A program made the translations under genes and the position numbers. A stretch of DNA of 64,000 bases from Albimonas pacifica. GTDB lineage: Bacteria; Pseudomonadota; Alphaproteobacteria; Rhodobacterales; Rhodobacteraceae. Shown here piece after piece: positions 41,281-53,103 of this stretch (the first letter of the stretch is position 1; each line of letters starts with the position of its first letter). Where the stretch lies: the NCBI RefSeq assembly GCF_900113695.1, contig NZ_FOQH01000002.1:124001-188000 (forward strand), read 5' to 3'. The notes beneath the pieces are model-generated. The model was not told where the DNA came from. It did not search any database and was given only the letters and a program-made list of their open reading frames with translations.

Positions 41281-43461
41281 TCAGCGCTTCTTCTGGCTGG
41301 AGCCGCGGTAGGCGCGCGTGCCCGCCTTGCCGGCGGTGGAGCGGCCGCGGGCCTTGGTGGCTTCCTCGGCGGCGGCGTCGACGGCGGACTGGCGGGCCAG
41401 CGGGTCGTCGGCGATGGCGAGCTCGACCGCCTCCAGCCGCTTGATCTCGTCGCGCATCCGGGCGGCTTCCTCGAACTCCAGGTTCTCGGCGGCCTTGAGC
41501 ATCTCCTTGCGCAGCTGGTCGAGGTGGGCCTGCAGGTTGGCGCCGGGCTTGGGGCCCTTGTCGATCTTCGCCGTGATCCGGGCGGCGTCGGTGTCGCCCT
41601 TCCACACGCCCTCCAGCACGTCCTCGACGTTCTTGCGGATCGTCTGGGGGGTGATCCCGTGCTGTTCGTTATAGGCCTGCTGCTTCTCGCGCCGACGGTC
41701 CGTCTCGCGCATCGCGCGCTCCATCGAGCCGGTGATGCGGTCGGCGTACATGATCACCCGGCCGTCGGCGTTGCGCGCCGCGCGGCCGATGGTCTGGATC
41801 AGCGAGGTCTCGGAGCGCAGGAAGCCTTCCTTGTCCGCGTCGAGGATCGCGACCAGCCGGCACTCGGGGATGTCGAGCCCCTCGCGCAGCAGGTTGATGC
41901 CGATCAGGATGTCGAAGGCGCCCAGACGCAGGTCGCGGATGATCTCGATCCGCTCGATCGTGTCGATGTCGGAGTGCATGTAGCGCACCCGCACGCCCTG
42001 TTCGTGGAGGTATTCGGTCAGGTCCTCGGCCATGCGCTTGGTGAGCGTGGTGCACAGCACCCGGCCCCCCTCCTGCGCCACGCGCTTCACCTCGTCGAGG
42101 AGGTCGTCGACCTGCGTCTCGACGGGCCGGATCTCGACGGGCGGGTCGAGGAGGCCGGTGGGGCGGATCACCTGCTCGGTGAACACGCCGCCCGTCTGCT
42201 CCAGCTCCCACGCGGCGGGGGTGGCGGAGACGAAGACCGACTGGGGGCGCATCGCGTCCCATTCCTCGAACTTGAGGGGGCGGTTGTCCATGCAGCTGGG
42301 CAGGCGGAAGCCGTGCTCGGCCAGGGTGAACTTGCGCCGGTAGTCGCCCCGGTACATGCCGCCGAGCTGGGGCACGGTGACGTGGCTCTCGTCCGCGAAG
42401 ACCAGGGCGTTGTCGGGGATGTATTCGAAGAGGGTGGGCGGCGGCTCGCCCGGCGCGCGGCCGGTGAGATAGCGCGAGTAGTTCTCGATGCCGTTGCACA
42501 CGCCCGTGGCCTCCAGCATCTCGACGTCGTGGTTGGTGCGCTGCTCGAGGCGCTGGGCCTCCAGCAGGCGGCCCTCCTTGACCAGCTGGTCGAGGCGCAT
42601 GGCGAGCTCGGCTTTGATCCCCTTCACCGCCTGCTGCATCGTCGGGCGCGGCGTCACGTAGTGACTGTTGGCGTAGATGCGCACCTTCTGCAGGTCGGCG
42701 ATCCGCTCTCCGGTCAGGGGGTCGAACTCGGCGATCGATTCGAGCTCCTCGCCGAAGAAGGAGAATCGCCAGGCGCGGTCCTCGAGGTGGGCGGGCCAGA
42801 CCTCGAGGGAATCGCCGCGCACCCGGAACGTGCCGCGCGCGAAGGCTGCGTCGTTGCGCTTGTACTGCTGCGCGGTCAATTCGCGCATGATGTCTCTAAG
42901 ATTGTAGTCATTCCCCGAGATCAGGTCCTGGGTCATCGCGCCGTAGGTCTCGACCGCGCCGATGCCGTAGATGCAGCTCACGGAGGCGACGATGATGACG
43001 TCGTCGCGCTCCAGCAGGGACCGGGTGGCGGCGTGGCGCATCCGGTCGATCTGCTCGTTGATCTGGGACTCCTTGGCGATGTAGGTGTCCGATCGTGGAA
43101 CATACGCCTCGGGCTGGTAGTAGTCGTAATACGAGACGAAATATTCCACGGCGTTGTTCGGAAAGAACCGCTTGAACTCTCCATAAAGTTGTGCGGCCAG
43201 CGTCTTGTTCGGCGCGAGGATGAGCGCAGGGCGCTGGGTCTGTTCGATCACCTTGGCCATGGTGAAGGTCTTGCCGGTGCCGGTGGCGCCGAGCAGGACC
43301 TGGTCGCGCTCGCCCGCCTCGACGGCGGCGGCGATCTCGGCGATGGCGGTGGGCTGGTCGCCGGCGGGCTCGTACTCGGTGACCATCTCCAGGCGCACGC
43401 CGCCCTCGAGCTTCTCGCGCTTGCGCGGCTCGGGGATGGTGACCAACGAATCCACCGACAT
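41281..43461 (-). CDS. uvrB: Excinuclease ABC subunit B
   Basis: UvrB is the damage-verifying helicase of nucleotide excision repair. The 726-residue protein has Walker A GATGTGKT at 58-65, the damage-probing beta-hairpin [18 protein letters not shown] near 95-112, helicase motifs such as [12 protein letters not shown], and a C-terminal UVR motif ([21 protein letters not shown], about 645-665) for UvrC contact. The ATG at 43461-43459 was chosen with GAGAGGG nine bases upstream; the longer open frame is not family-like. The Ser/Lys-rich end is normal. Confidence 0.97.
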   Translation of the reverse strand: MSVDSLVTIPEPRKREKLEGGVRLEMVTEYEPAGDQPTAIAEIAAAVEAGERDQVLLGATGTGKTFTMAKVIEQTQRPALILAPNKTLAAQLYGEFKRFFPNNAVEYFVSYYDYYQPEAYVPRSDTYIAKESQINEQIDRMRHAATRSLLERDDVIIVASVSCIYGIGAVETYGAMTQDLISGNDYNLRDIMRELTAQQYKRNDAAFARGTFRVRGDSLEVWPAHLEDRAWRFSFFGEELESIAEFDPLTGERIADLQKVRIYANSHYVTPRPTMQQAVKGIKAELAMRLDQLVKEGRLLEAQRLEQRTNHDVEMLEATGVCNGIENYSRYLTGRAPGEPPPTLFEYIPDNALVFADESHVTVPQLGGMYRGDYRRKFTLAEHGFRLPSCMDNRPLKFEEWDAMRPQSVFVSATPAAWELEQTGGVFTEQVIRPTGLLDPPVEIRPVETQVDDLLDEVKRVAQEGGRVLCTTLTKRMAEDLTEYLHEQGVRVRYMHSDIDTIERIEIIRDLRLGAFDILIGINLLREGLDIPECRLVAILDADKEGFLRSETSLIQTIGRAARNADGRVIMYADRITGSMERAMRETDRRREKQQAYNEQHGITPQTIRKNVEDVLEGVWKGDTDAARITAKIDKGPKPGANLQAHLDQLRKEMLKAAENLEFEEAARMRDEIKRLEAVELAIADDPLARQSAVDAAAEEATKARGRSTAGKAGTRAYRGSSQKKR

Positions 43462-43580
43462 CCTTAACCCTCTCTTCACCGTTTTACCCGAGATTGGCCT
43501 TGTCGCGGGGTTAATCAAGCGCCCGCCGGAAGAACGGAGGGTCAAGCGAACATCCCAGGCGACACACGCACAGGTTGAAA

Positions 43581-43799
43581 TTCTTGTTGTCCACGCGTCC
43601 CCATGGGACGTATGGTTCAAGTGGACCAACAAGAAGGATCGCCGGCCGGGCGCGGCACCACCCACCCCACCCCTCGCTCCCAAGCGTTCGGTCGGCGATC
43701 ACCCTATACCGCGGAAGCACAGACTCCGTGGACCTTGCGAACGGACGAGGCGAGACGCCGCCGTCCGGGCCGGTCGCCGACAAGGCGACCGGCCTTTTT
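43581..43799 (+). ncRNA. Candidate structured small RNA upstream of uvrB
   Basis: On the + strand three successive hairpins are predicted: a 14-pair stem TTCTTGTTG-TCCAC/GTGGACCAACAAGAA (43581-43635) enclosing CGTCCC/GGGACG, a CGGACG-GGCG/CGCC-CGTCCG stem (43742-43768), and a T-tailed terminator. No credible reading frame explains this terminator, since uvrB runs the other way. I recognise no Rfam family, and a TATACC box at 43705-43710 is the only promoter-like element, so the 5' end is unknown. Confidence 0.42.
43768..43799 (+). terminator. Strong factor-independent terminator
   Basis: GGCCGGTCGCC (43768-43778) and GGCGACCGGCC (43784-43794) pair perfectly over 11 bases around GACAA and are followed by TTTTT. 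It ends a + strand transcript of unknown nature. Confidence 0.9.
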
Positions 43800-43850
43800 C
43801 TTGTCCGGGCAGCGGAGGGATTGCAAGACGCGAGGGCTTGCGCCGGCCGG

Positions 43851-43922
43851 GCTTCCGGGCTTCCGGGCTTCCGGGCTTCCGGGCTTCCGGGCTTCCGGGC
43901 TTCCCAGCTTCCCAGCTTCCCA
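43851..43922 (+). repeat. 8-bp microsatellite (6 + 3 units)
   Basis: Six tandem copies of GCTTCCGG are followed by three copies of GCTTCCCA without interruption. The period is not a multiple of three, so it cannot be coding in a constant frame, and copy number is likely to vary between strains. Confidence 0.97.
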
Positions 43923-45096
43923 GCTCGCTGGCCGCTCGATCCTTCGACTGCCGGAAGCGCGGCCTCCCCGCACCGGGGCAGGGAGCCTGGCGCCCGGCGG
44001 GCGGAGGCGGCCCGCTTCGTTGATCGGGATCGGCCGAGCCGAAGACCAGGGCGTCGTCCTCGCATTCGGCATGGTCGAAGCATCCGAGCGTCCGCGGCGG
44101 CGACGCGAGGCGGGGGCGGCGCAGACGCCCTGACCGCTCGGCATCGCGGGGCGGCCTGGGCGCCCGGGGGGGCGTCACGTCATGCGGCGGCGCCGTGGGC
44201 GGGCGCCGCGGCACGTCTCTTCGAGGCATGGGCCAGGAACGGAGACGTATCCGCTGCCGCCGGGACCATGGGGTCGGCTCCGCCGTCCTGGCTGGGGGAG
44301 GATGCAGCCTCGCCGCACCGCCGCTTCGATCCGTCTCGAGGCATCCCCGGCCGTCCCCGGCCGCAAGGTCGCGTCCCGCGCGCCGCCGACGCTCCGCAGG
44401 GGAGCGCCGGCGGCGCCGCGGGTCCGTCGCGCGGACGGGGTTCAGTCGTCCGCCGCGTCGGCGCGCGCCCGGCCTGTCCGCCGATGTCGGGACCTCGCGG
44501 CCCGGGCGCATCCTTCGCGGCCCGACCGCGTCGCGGGGTGCGTTCCCGCAACGGACCGGGCGAGGCCGCCGGCCCCCGCCGGCGTCGCCTCCCGTCCCCT
44601 CCGCACCCGGGCGAGCCGCCATGCCGGCCTTAGGGGCCCGCCTGGCGTCGCCGCCCGCGGCGCTGCGGCCGCGGCGGTCGGTGCGGATGTCGGACGTCGT
44701 CCGGACTTCGATCCGGGCGGCCGCCCGGCGGGGCTTCAGCCCTCGGCACGGCCATCGATCACCTGTCCCTCGCGCTCGCGGAGCCGCGGCCGTCCACCCC
44801 TGGTCGGCCGGTCGTTCCGCGGTGCGTCGACGCTCCTGCGTCGGGGACCGTCGTCTCCCCGGAGGCCTGCGCCTCCGTCACCCAGCAGCGGTTATGCGGT
44901 GATTCCCTTTCCCAAGCCTTGCCGCAACCGCGATGTCGCGCGCATTCGAAGCATCGCAACGCCTTGCCCGCGTTGCATTTCGAGACCGAGTCCCCCGGCC
45001 GGGCGCCCGCCGCCGCCGCCCGCGCGGCTTCGCCCGCTTGCCCTTCGCGCCGCGCCGCGGCATATCCGGCGGGAAGGTTTCAGGAGGGCGTCCGAC
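43923..45096. other. 1.2-kb gene-free, GC-rich stretch
   Basis: Open frames exist on both strands but are Arg/Pro/Ala-rich, lack family features and show no credible ribosome sites; I regard them as noise. No tRNA T-loop, rRNA or mobile-element remnant was recognised. Only the last 40 bp (CAGGAGGGCG) belong to the following gene as its ribosome site. Confidence 0.6.
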
Positions 45097-45408
45097 ATGC
45101 TCGCGCGAATCTACCGTCCCGCGAAGACCGCCATGCAGTCCGGCGTGGCCCGCACCCACGTCTGGGTGCTGGAGTTCGCTCCGGAGCAGGCGCAGCGCAT
45201 CGACCCGCTGATGGGCTGGACCGGCGGCGGCAGCACCCGCAACCAGGTGCGCATCGAGTTCCCCACCAAGGAGGCCGCGCTGGACTACGCCCAGCGGCAC
45301 GGCATCCCCGCCCAGGTGCAGGAGCCCAAGGCCCGCAAGGTCAACGTGCGCCCCAAGGGCTACGGCTCGAACTTCGCGTTCGAGCGTCGGGGCGCCTGGA
45401 CCCACTGA
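45097..45408 (+). CDS. NADH dehydrogenase NDUFS4-like accessory subunit (ETC complex I family)
   Basis: The 103-residue soluble protein matches the 'ETC complex I subunit conserved region' family, the alphaproteobacterial counterpart of mitochondrial NDUFS4. It shows ARIYRPAKTAMQSG at the start, TRNQVRIEFPTKEAALDYAQRHGIPAQV (about 48-75) and the ending PKGYGSNFAFERRGAWTH. It probably binds the peripheral arm of respiratory complex I. AGGAGGGCG precedes the ATG; the open frame continues far upstream without coding character. It is monocistronic and followed by a bidirectional terminator. Confidence 0.93.
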   Translation: MLARIYRPAKTAMQSGVARTHVWVLEFAPEQAQRIDPLMGWTGGGSTRNQVRIEFPTKEAALDYAQRHGIPAQVQEPKARKVNVRPKGYGSNFAFERRGAWTH

Positions 45409-45423
45409 TCGCGGCGCCGGACG

Positions 45424-45460
45424 AAAAAGGCCGCGCCCGGACCCCGGGCGCGGCCTTTTT
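45424..45460. terminator. Bidirectional terminator
   Basis: AAAAA, GGCCGCGCCCGG (45429-45440), a three-base loop, CCGGGCGCGGCC (45444-45455) and TTTTT form a perfect 12-pair stem flanked by A- and T-runs. It serves both the NDUFS4-like gene and the convergent mnmA. Confidence 0.95.
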
Positions 45461-45475
45461 CATGGGCGAGCGCCC

Positions 45476-46624
45476 TCAGCCCCGGGCGATCCAGCCGCCG
45501 CCCAGCACCCGCGTGCCCTCGGTCGCGTAGAAGACGCAGGCCTGGCCTGGCGCGACGCCCTGTTCGGCCGCCGCCAGCTCCACCTCGACCCCGCCGCCGG
45601 GCAGGGGGCGCAGGCGGGCGGGCGCGGGCGGGCGGGTCGAGCGGACCCGCGCCTCGATCTCCCAGCCGCCCTCGGGGGCGGCCTCCATCGCCTCGTCGCC
45701 CAGCCAGTTCACCTCCTTGAGGGGGATCCGGCGGATGCCCAGCGCCTCGCGCGGGCCGACGATCACGCGCCGCGTCTCGGGGTCGAGGCGAATCACATGC
45801 AGCGGCTCGCCGGTGGCGACGCCCAGGCCGCGACGCTGGCCGACGGTGAAGCGCAGAAGGCCCGCATGCTCGCCCAGCACGCGGCCGTCGAGATGCACGA
45901 TCTCTCCCGGCTCGGCCGCTCCGGGGCGCAGCTTCTCGATCACCGAGGCGTAGTCGCCGTTGGGCACGAAGCAGATGTCCTGCGAATCGGGCTTGTCGGC
46001 GACGCCCAGCCCGAACTCCGCCGCCAGCGCCCGGGTCCGGGCCTTGGAGCCGAAGCCGCCCAGCGGGAAGCGCAGGTAGTCGAGCTGCTCGCGCGTGGTG
46101 GCGAAGAGGAAATAGCTCTGGTCGCGCGCCGGGTCCGCGCCGCGGTGCAGCTCGGGCCCGCCGGGCCCCTCGATCCGCTGCACGTAGTGACCGGTGGCGA
46201 GGCAGTCGGCGTCGAGCTCGCGCGCGGTTTCCAGCAGGTCGCGGAACTTCACCCGCTCGTTGCAGCGCACGCAGGGGATCGGCGTGGCGCCGGCCAGGTA
46301 GCTGTCGGCGAAATCGTCGATCACCGCCTCGCGGAAGCGCGATTCGTAGTCGAGGACGTAGTGCGGAAAGCCCATCGCCTCGGCCACGCGGCGGGCGTCG
46401 TGGATGTCGCGGCCCGCGCAGCAGGCCCCCTTCTTCGCCAGCGCCGCGCCGTGGTCGTAGAGCTGCAGGGTCACGCCGACCACGTCGTAGCCGTCGCGCG
46501 CGAGCATCGCCGCGACCACAGAACTGTCGACGCCTCCCGACATCGCCGCGACCACGCGCACGTCGGCCGCCGGGCGGTCGAATCCCAGCGGCGTCGGGGC
46601 GGAAACGGGGGCGTGCAGGGTCAT
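45476..46624 (-). CDS. mnmA: tRNA-specific 2-thiouridylase MnmA
   Basis: MnmA thiolates U34 of Lys, Glu and Gln tRNAs. The 382-residue enzyme has the PP-loop ATP site SGGVDSS at 29-35, the catalytic cysteines Cys118 (PIPCVRC) and Cys218 ([12 protein letters not shown]), and the C-terminal beta-barrel. GGAGG lies seven bases before the ATG at 46624; a GTG directly before it (46627) is an alternative start. It is divergent from sciP. Confidence 0.96.
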   Translation of the reverse strand: MTLHAPVSAPTPLGFDRPAADVRVVAAMSGGVDSSVVAAMLARDGYDVVGVTLQLYDHGAALAKKGACCAGRDIHDARRVAEAMGFPHYVLDYESRFREAVIDDFADSYLAGATPIPCVRCNERVKFRDLLETARELDADCLATGHYVQRIEGPGGPELHRGADPARDQSYFLFATTREQLDYLRFPLGGFGSKARTRALAAEFGLGVADKPDSQDICFVPNGDYASVIEKLRPGAAEPGEIVHLDGRVLGEHAGLLRFTVGQRRGLGVATGEPLHVIRLDPETRRVIVGPREALGIRRIPLKEVNWLGDEAMEAAPEGGWEIEARVRSTRPPAPARLRPLPGGGVEVELAAAEQGVAPGQACVFYATEGTRVLGGGWIARG

Positions 46625-46770
46625 CACGGAGCCTCCTCAGCAAGGCCCGCAGATACGCGCCAGCGCCGATAGGAACAACCCGAACTATAGAGTTTCGGCC
46701 TTTTACCTTCGTGAAATCGGCTCCGGCTAGCTTCGGCCTCGGGTGAGTGAACTGCTTGTGGAGCGACACA

Positions 46771-47055
46771 ATGCGTATCGAAGCGAACGTCCGTCCGGAT
46801 TCCGTCGTCGGCCCCGACGGCATGCGCATTACGCGCGCCGATCTGCCGAGCCCCTCGACCCGCCGCTGGGTCGCCCGGCGCAAGGCGGCGGTGGTGGCCG
46901 CCGTGAAGGGCGGCCTGATCACCGCGCAGGAAGCGCGCGAGACCTGGGGCCTGTCCGAAGAGGAGCTCGACGGCTGGCTCGAGGCGGTCTCCCGCCACGG
47001 GATCAACGCGCTGCGCACCACGGCGCTGCAGCGCTATCGCTCGACGCGGGGATGA
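46771..47055 (+). CDS. sciP: CtrA inhibitor SciP (DUF1153)
   Basis: SciP is a small helix-turn-helix protein that binds CtrA and blocks its activity at CtrA-dependent promoters in the cell cycle. The 94-residue protein carries the DUF1153 core RWVARRKAAVVAAVKGGLITAQEARETWGLSEEELDGWLEAVSRHGINALRTT (about 32-84, quoted only in part in the family sense). The ATG at 46771 has GGAG eight bases upstream and starts MRIEANVRP; an upstream ATG at 46747 is less likely. It lies directly before ctrA in the same direction. Confidence 0.93.
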   Translation: MRIEANVRPDSVVGPDGMRITRADLPSPSTRRWVARRKAAVVAAVKGGLITAQEARETWGLSEEELDGWLEAVSRHGINALRTTALQRYRSTRG

Positions 47056-47093
47056 CCGCTCAACCGGGAGGTGAATGTTCCGTGACAATTCCG

Positions 47094-47109
47094 CTTAACT
47101 CGCGTTAAG
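47094..47109. promoter_or_regulatory. CTTAAC/GTTAAG dyad upstream of ctrA (possible CtrA site)
   Basis: CTTAAC-TCGC-GTTAAG is a perfect dyad 72 bp upstream of ctrA. It contains two TTAA half-sites six bases apart; the CtrA consensus is TTAA-N7-TTAA. It may be a variant autoregulatory site of ctrA; the spacing mismatch lowers confidence. Confidence 0.4.
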
Positions 47110-47180
47110 GTGGTAACAGACCGTTTACCTTTCTAACGCAGGGTCAGTGGACGCACCCATTCCTGCACGGAGGAGCGTAC

Positions 47181-47894
47181 ATGCGCGTCCTATTGATCGA
47201 AGACGATCCGGCGACGGCGCAGAGCATCGAGCTGATGCTCCGCAACGCCAACCTGAACGTCTACGCCACCGACCTTGGCGAGGAAGGCATCGACCTCGCC
47301 AAGCTCTACGACTACGACCTGATCCTGCTGGATCTGAACCTGCCGGACATGACCGGGTACGACGTGTTGAAGAAGCTTCGCGTGGCGAAGATCGACACGC
47401 CGATCCTGATCCTGACGGGGTTCGACGACACCGAGCACAAGATCAAGGGCTTCGGCTTCGGGGCCGACGACTACCTCACCAAACCCTTCAACCGGGACGA
47501 GCTGATCGCGCGGATACACGCGATCGTGCGCCGCTCGAAGGGACATGCCCAGTCGATCATCGAGACGGGCAAGATCAAGGTGAACCTCGACGCCAAGACG
47601 GTGGAGGTCGACGGGCATCCCGTCCATCTCACGGGCAAGGAGTACCAGATCCTGGAGCTTCTGAGCCTGCGCAAGGGCACCACGCTGACCAAGGAGATGT
47701 TCCTCAACCATCTCTACGGCGGCATGGACGAGCCCGAGCTGAAGATCATCGACGTCTTCATCTGCAAGCTGCGCAAGAAGCTGTCGGGCGCGACCGGCGG
47801 CGACAACTACATCGAGACGGTCTGGGGGCGCGGCTACGTGCTGCGCGACCCGACGCCGATGGCCGCGCCTCTGGCCGCGGCCGAGGTCGGCTGA
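47181..47894 (+). CDS. ctrA: Cell-cycle response regulator CtrA
   Basis: CtrA is an OmpR-type response regulator; in Rhodobacterales it controls motility, gene transfer agents and quorum-related genes. The 237-residue protein has a receiver domain with Asp7-Asp9 acidic pocket (IEDDP), phosphoacceptor Asp51 ([11 protein letters not shown]), Lys in [12 protein letters not shown], and a winged-helix C-terminal domain with [19 protein letters not shown] and [12 protein letters not shown]. The receiver and effector sequences are near-identical to those of other CtrA proteins. It follows sciP after 125 bp. Confidence 0.97.
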   Translation: MRVLLIEDDPATAQSIELMLRNANLNVYATDLGEEGIDLAKLYDYDLILLDLNLPDMTGYDVLKKLRVAKIDTPILILTGFDDTEHKIKGFGFGADDYLTKPFNRDELIARIHAIVRRSKGHAQSIIETGKIKVNLDAKTVEVDGHPVHLTGKEYQILELLSLRKGTTLTKEMFLNHLYGGMDEPELKIIDVFICKLRKKLSGATGGDNYIETVWGRGYVLRDPTPMAAPLAAAEVG

Positions 47895-47974
47895 GGGCGA
47901 CGCTGCGTCGGACGGGGGAGGGAGAAGCCCTTCCCCCCGGCGGAGCTTGACGGGCGGTTGGCCGGCCTACATGA

Positions 47975-50584
<2,610 letters not shown>

Positions 50585-50638
50585 TACGGTTTCCCGCAGG
50601 GCGGCGGGCCGCCGCGGCCCCGGGCATGAAGGCGTGAG

Positions 50639-52192
50639 ATGACCGAGATCGAGCTGAAGTTCCTGCTGGACGAGGCGGGGGAGGCGGCGCTGCGCGCCTC
50701 GCCGGCGCTCAGGCGCCTGGCGCAGGGCGCGGCGCGGCGGCGCAAGCTGCGCTCGATCTATTTCGACACGCCTGACGGGGATCTGCGCGCCCATGGCTTC
50801 GCCCTGCGGCTGCGCAAGGTGGGGCGGGGCTGGGTGCAGACGGTGAAGGCCGGCGCCCATGCCGCGGGCGCCGGCCTGTTCTCGATGCGCGAGGCGGAGA
50901 CGCCGGCGCCGGGGGGGCGGCTCGACCTCGACCTGGTGCCCGACCCGGGCCTGCGCGAGGCGGTGCGCCACGTGCTGGGCGACGCCCCCCTCAACCCGGT
51001 GTTCGAGACGCTGATCGACCGGACCGAGCGGGTGCTGGCCGTGCCCGGGGGGGAGGTGGAGCTCGCCATCGACGTGGGCGAGGTGGTGGCGGGCGACCGG
51101 CGCGCCGGCTTCCGCGAGGCGGAGCTGGAGCTGAAGTCCGGCGCCCCCGCCGCGATCTACGAGGTGGCCCGGGCGCTGTTCGAGGCGGTGCCCGCGCGGT
51201 TCTCCGAGATGTCGAAGGCCGGCCGCGGGCACGCCCTGACCCTGGGCCGCCCGGCGCTGCCGCCGCTGGAGCCGCGCCGGGCGCGGCGGCCCGCGCTCGA
51301 TCCCGCGGGCACCACCGAGGCCGCCGCCGCGCGGATCCTGCGCGAGTGCCTGGCCCAGATCGACGCCAACGCGGCGGTGGTCCTGGCCTGCGACGACCCC
51401 GCCGGGCCCCACCAGCTCCGCGTCGGTCTGCGCCGCGCCCGCTCGGCCCTGTCGCTGTTCGGCCCGGCGCTGGCGGGGCCGCAGGCCGAGGCGCTGGGCG
51501 CGGCGGCGCGCGATCTCGCGGCCGCGGCGGGGGAGCTGCGCGACCTCGACGTGCTGGCGACCGAGATCCTGGGGCCCGCCGCCGCCCTCGCCCCCGCCGA
51601 CGCCGCGGGCTTCGAGGCGCTGGCCGAGGCCGTCGCCGCGCGCCGCCTCGCCGCCCGGCAGGCCCTGCGCGCGACGCTGGCGGGGCCGCAGGCGCGCCGC
51701 CTGCTGATCGACCTCTCGGCCTTCGTCGAGCTGCGCGGCTGGCTGCGCCCCACCGACCTCGCCCAGACCGCGCAGCTCGCCCGCCCGGCGGGCGAGACCG
51801 CCGCCGCGGCGCTGGGCAAGCGCTGGAAGAAGGTGCGCCGGCAGGCGCGGGAGCTGGAGAGCCTCGACGTCGAGGCCCGGCACGAGCTGCGCAAGCAGTT
51901 GAAGAAGCTGCGCTACGGCGTCGATTTCTTCGGCCCGATGTGGCCCGGCGAGAGCGTCGCCCCCTATGCCAGGGCCCTGCGACGGCTGCAGAACGTGTTC
52001 GGCTCACTCAACGACATCGCCATGGCCGAGGCCCGCCTGACCGGCCCCGGGGCGCCCTGCGCCGACCATCCGGCCGCGCAGCGCGCGGTGGGGCGGATGC
52101 TGGGCCGGATGGAGATGAAGGCCGAGGCGGACTGGACCCGCGCCCTCGCCCGCTGGGAGGCGCTGGCGGCGTTGAAGCCGTTCTGGAAATAG
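50639..52192 (+). CDS. CYTH-CHAD domain protein (inorganic triphosphatase-like)
   Basis: The 517-residue protein has an N-terminal CYTH domain (1-200) starting with the signature EIELKF, with basic and acidic tunnel residues such as RSIYFDTPDGDLRAHGFALRLRK, and a C-terminal CHAD domain (about 215-515) rich in conserved histidines and arginines (PHQLRVGLRRARSAL, RHELRKQLKKLRYGVDFF). CYTH enzymes hydrolyse inorganic triphosphate; CHAD domains bind polyphosphate. It follows ligA by 54 bp but probably has no functional link to it. Confidence 0.92.
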   Translation: MTEIELKFLLDEAGEAALRASPALRRLAQGAARRRKLRSIYFDTPDGDLRAHGFALRLRKVGRGWVQTVKAGAHAAGAGLFSMREAETPAPGGRLDLDLVPDPGLREAVRHVLGDAPLNPVFETLIDRTERVLAVPGGEVELAIDVGEVVAGDRRAGFREAELELKSGAPAAIYEVARALFEAVPARFSEMSKAGRGHALTLGRPALPPLEPRRARRPALDPAGTTEAAAARILRECLAQIDANAAVVLACDDPAGPHQLRVGLRRARSALSLFGPALAGPQAEALGAAARDLAAAAGELRDLDVLATEILGPAAALAPADAAGFEALAEAVAARRLAARQALRATLAGPQARRLLIDLSAFVELRGWLRPTDLAQTAQLARPAGETAAAALGKRWKKVRRQARELESLDVEARHELRKQLKKLRYGVDFFGPMWPGESVAPYARALRRLQNVFGSLNDIAMAEARLTGPGAPCADHPAAQRAVGRMLGRMEMKAEADWTRALARWEALAALKPFWK

Positions 52193-52229
52193 ACGCGCCG
52201 GACCCCGGCGCGCCCGCCGGAGCGCCCCC

Positions 52230-52251
52230 GCCCGCGGATCCCGCCGCGGGC
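52230..52251. terminator. Hairpin between convergent CYTH-CHAD and thioesterase genes
   Basis: GCCCGCGG (52230-52237) and CCGCGGGC (52244-52251) pair perfectly in the 70-bp gap between two convergent genes. No T-run is present on either side. Confidence 0.45.
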
Positions 52252-52262
52252 GCGGGCGGCGC

Positions 52263-52727
52263 TCAGGCCGGGTCGCCCTCGATCGAGCCGGAGTTGCCGC
52301 GATAGCGCATCGAGGCGGTGGCGGTGGCGATCAGGTTCCCCCGGTCGTCGGTCAGCCGCGCCTCGGCGAAGTAGCTCTTGCGGCCGCCGCCGGTGACCCG
52401 GCCCTCGGCGATCAGGCGGGCGCCGGAGGGGCGGCCGATGTAGTTCACCGTCAGCGACAGGGTCATCACCTTGCGCGCGCGGCCGGGGTAGGGGCACCAG
52501 CTCCCCGCGAAGCCCATGGCGGTGTCGAGCAGGGTCGCGTGCACGCCGCCGTGGGGCAGGCCCTGGCGGTTCTGGTGCCGCGTCTCCAGCGGCATCTCCA
52601 CCCGGCAGAAGTCCTTCTCCCAGGCGACGATCTCGTAGCCGAGCAGCTCCTGGTAGGGATAGGTCGCCTCGGCGGCGATGGGGTCGTAATCCAGCGGCGG
52701 CTCGCCAAGGATCTCGGCGGTCTTCAT
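52263..52727 (-). CDS. PaaI-type hotdog-fold thioesterase
   Basis: The 154-residue protein has the hotdog helix region GLPHGGVHATLLDTAMGFAG (about 56-75), where HGG and the following Asp are typical of the PaaI/HGG thioesterase family, and the strand MTLSLTVNYIGRP. It would hydrolyse acyl-CoA thioesters; the substrate is unknown. The start at 52727-52725 (MKTAEILGEPPLDYDP) was preferred over longer open frames without family likeness. It is divergent from an acyl-CoA ligase, which suggests a shared role in acyl-CoA turnover. Confidence 0.88.
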   Translation of the reverse strand: MKTAEILGEPPLDYDPIAAEATYPYQELLGYEIVAWEKDFCRVEMPLETRHQNRQGLPHGGVHATLLDTAMGFAGSWCPYPGRARKVMTLSLTVNYIGRPSGARLIAEGRVTGGGRKSYFAEARLTDDRGNLIATATASMRYRGNSGSIEGDPA

Positions 52728-53103
52728 GCGCACGAAGCTCCGTCTGTTGGGGGGCGCGGGGCGCGTCCTGCCGACCGGGCGGCAGGTCGAGCGTTCCGCG
52801 CCAGAGTCCGCCGCGCGGCGCCCGCGGTCAAGCCGCCCGCGCCGCGGCACGTCGCCTCGCAGGTGCAGCATCGACCCGGGAGCGGCGGGGCGGCGGGGCG
52901 GGGACGCCCTCGCCGCGAGCCCGGAACCGCCCGCCATACCGGGCGGCGGAGGCGGCGGCCCCTCCCGGCGCGTCGGTCGGGCAGGAGCGGCGGGCCGGGT
53001 CCATACCGCACGATTGAAAACCGCGCCGCGCGCTTCTAGCGTCGAAGCGCCCGGCGCCGGCCCGCCCGCCGCCGCCGCCGCCCCCCGCTCCGGGAGACCC
53101 GAG
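52728..53103. other. 376-bp divergent promoter region (thioesterase / acyl-CoA ligase)
   Basis: No gene is visible. A TTGAAA box at 53014-53019 and TAGCGT at 53037-53042, 17 bp apart, form a reasonable sigma-70 type promoter for the acyl-CoA ligase. Nothing clear is seen for the thioesterase. Confidence 0.4.

Noticed and set aside
43532-43551. LexA box upstream of uvrB
   Set aside because: Two GAAC half-sites are present, but they are 12 bases apart instead of the seven required.
44880-45000. tRNA gene in the gap before the NDUFS4-like gene
   Set aside because: A CATTCGAAGC stretch looked like part of a T-loop, but no acceptor, D or anticodon stems could be built around it.
44182-45096. N-terminal extension of the NDUFS4-like gene or a separate gene
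   Set aside because: The frame is open but Arg/Pro-rich and non-conserved in character. The ribosome site and family start are at 45097.
47094-47109. Canonical CtrA box TTAA-N7-TTAA
   Set aside because: The half-sites are six bases apart, so it is listed only as a low-confidence dyad.
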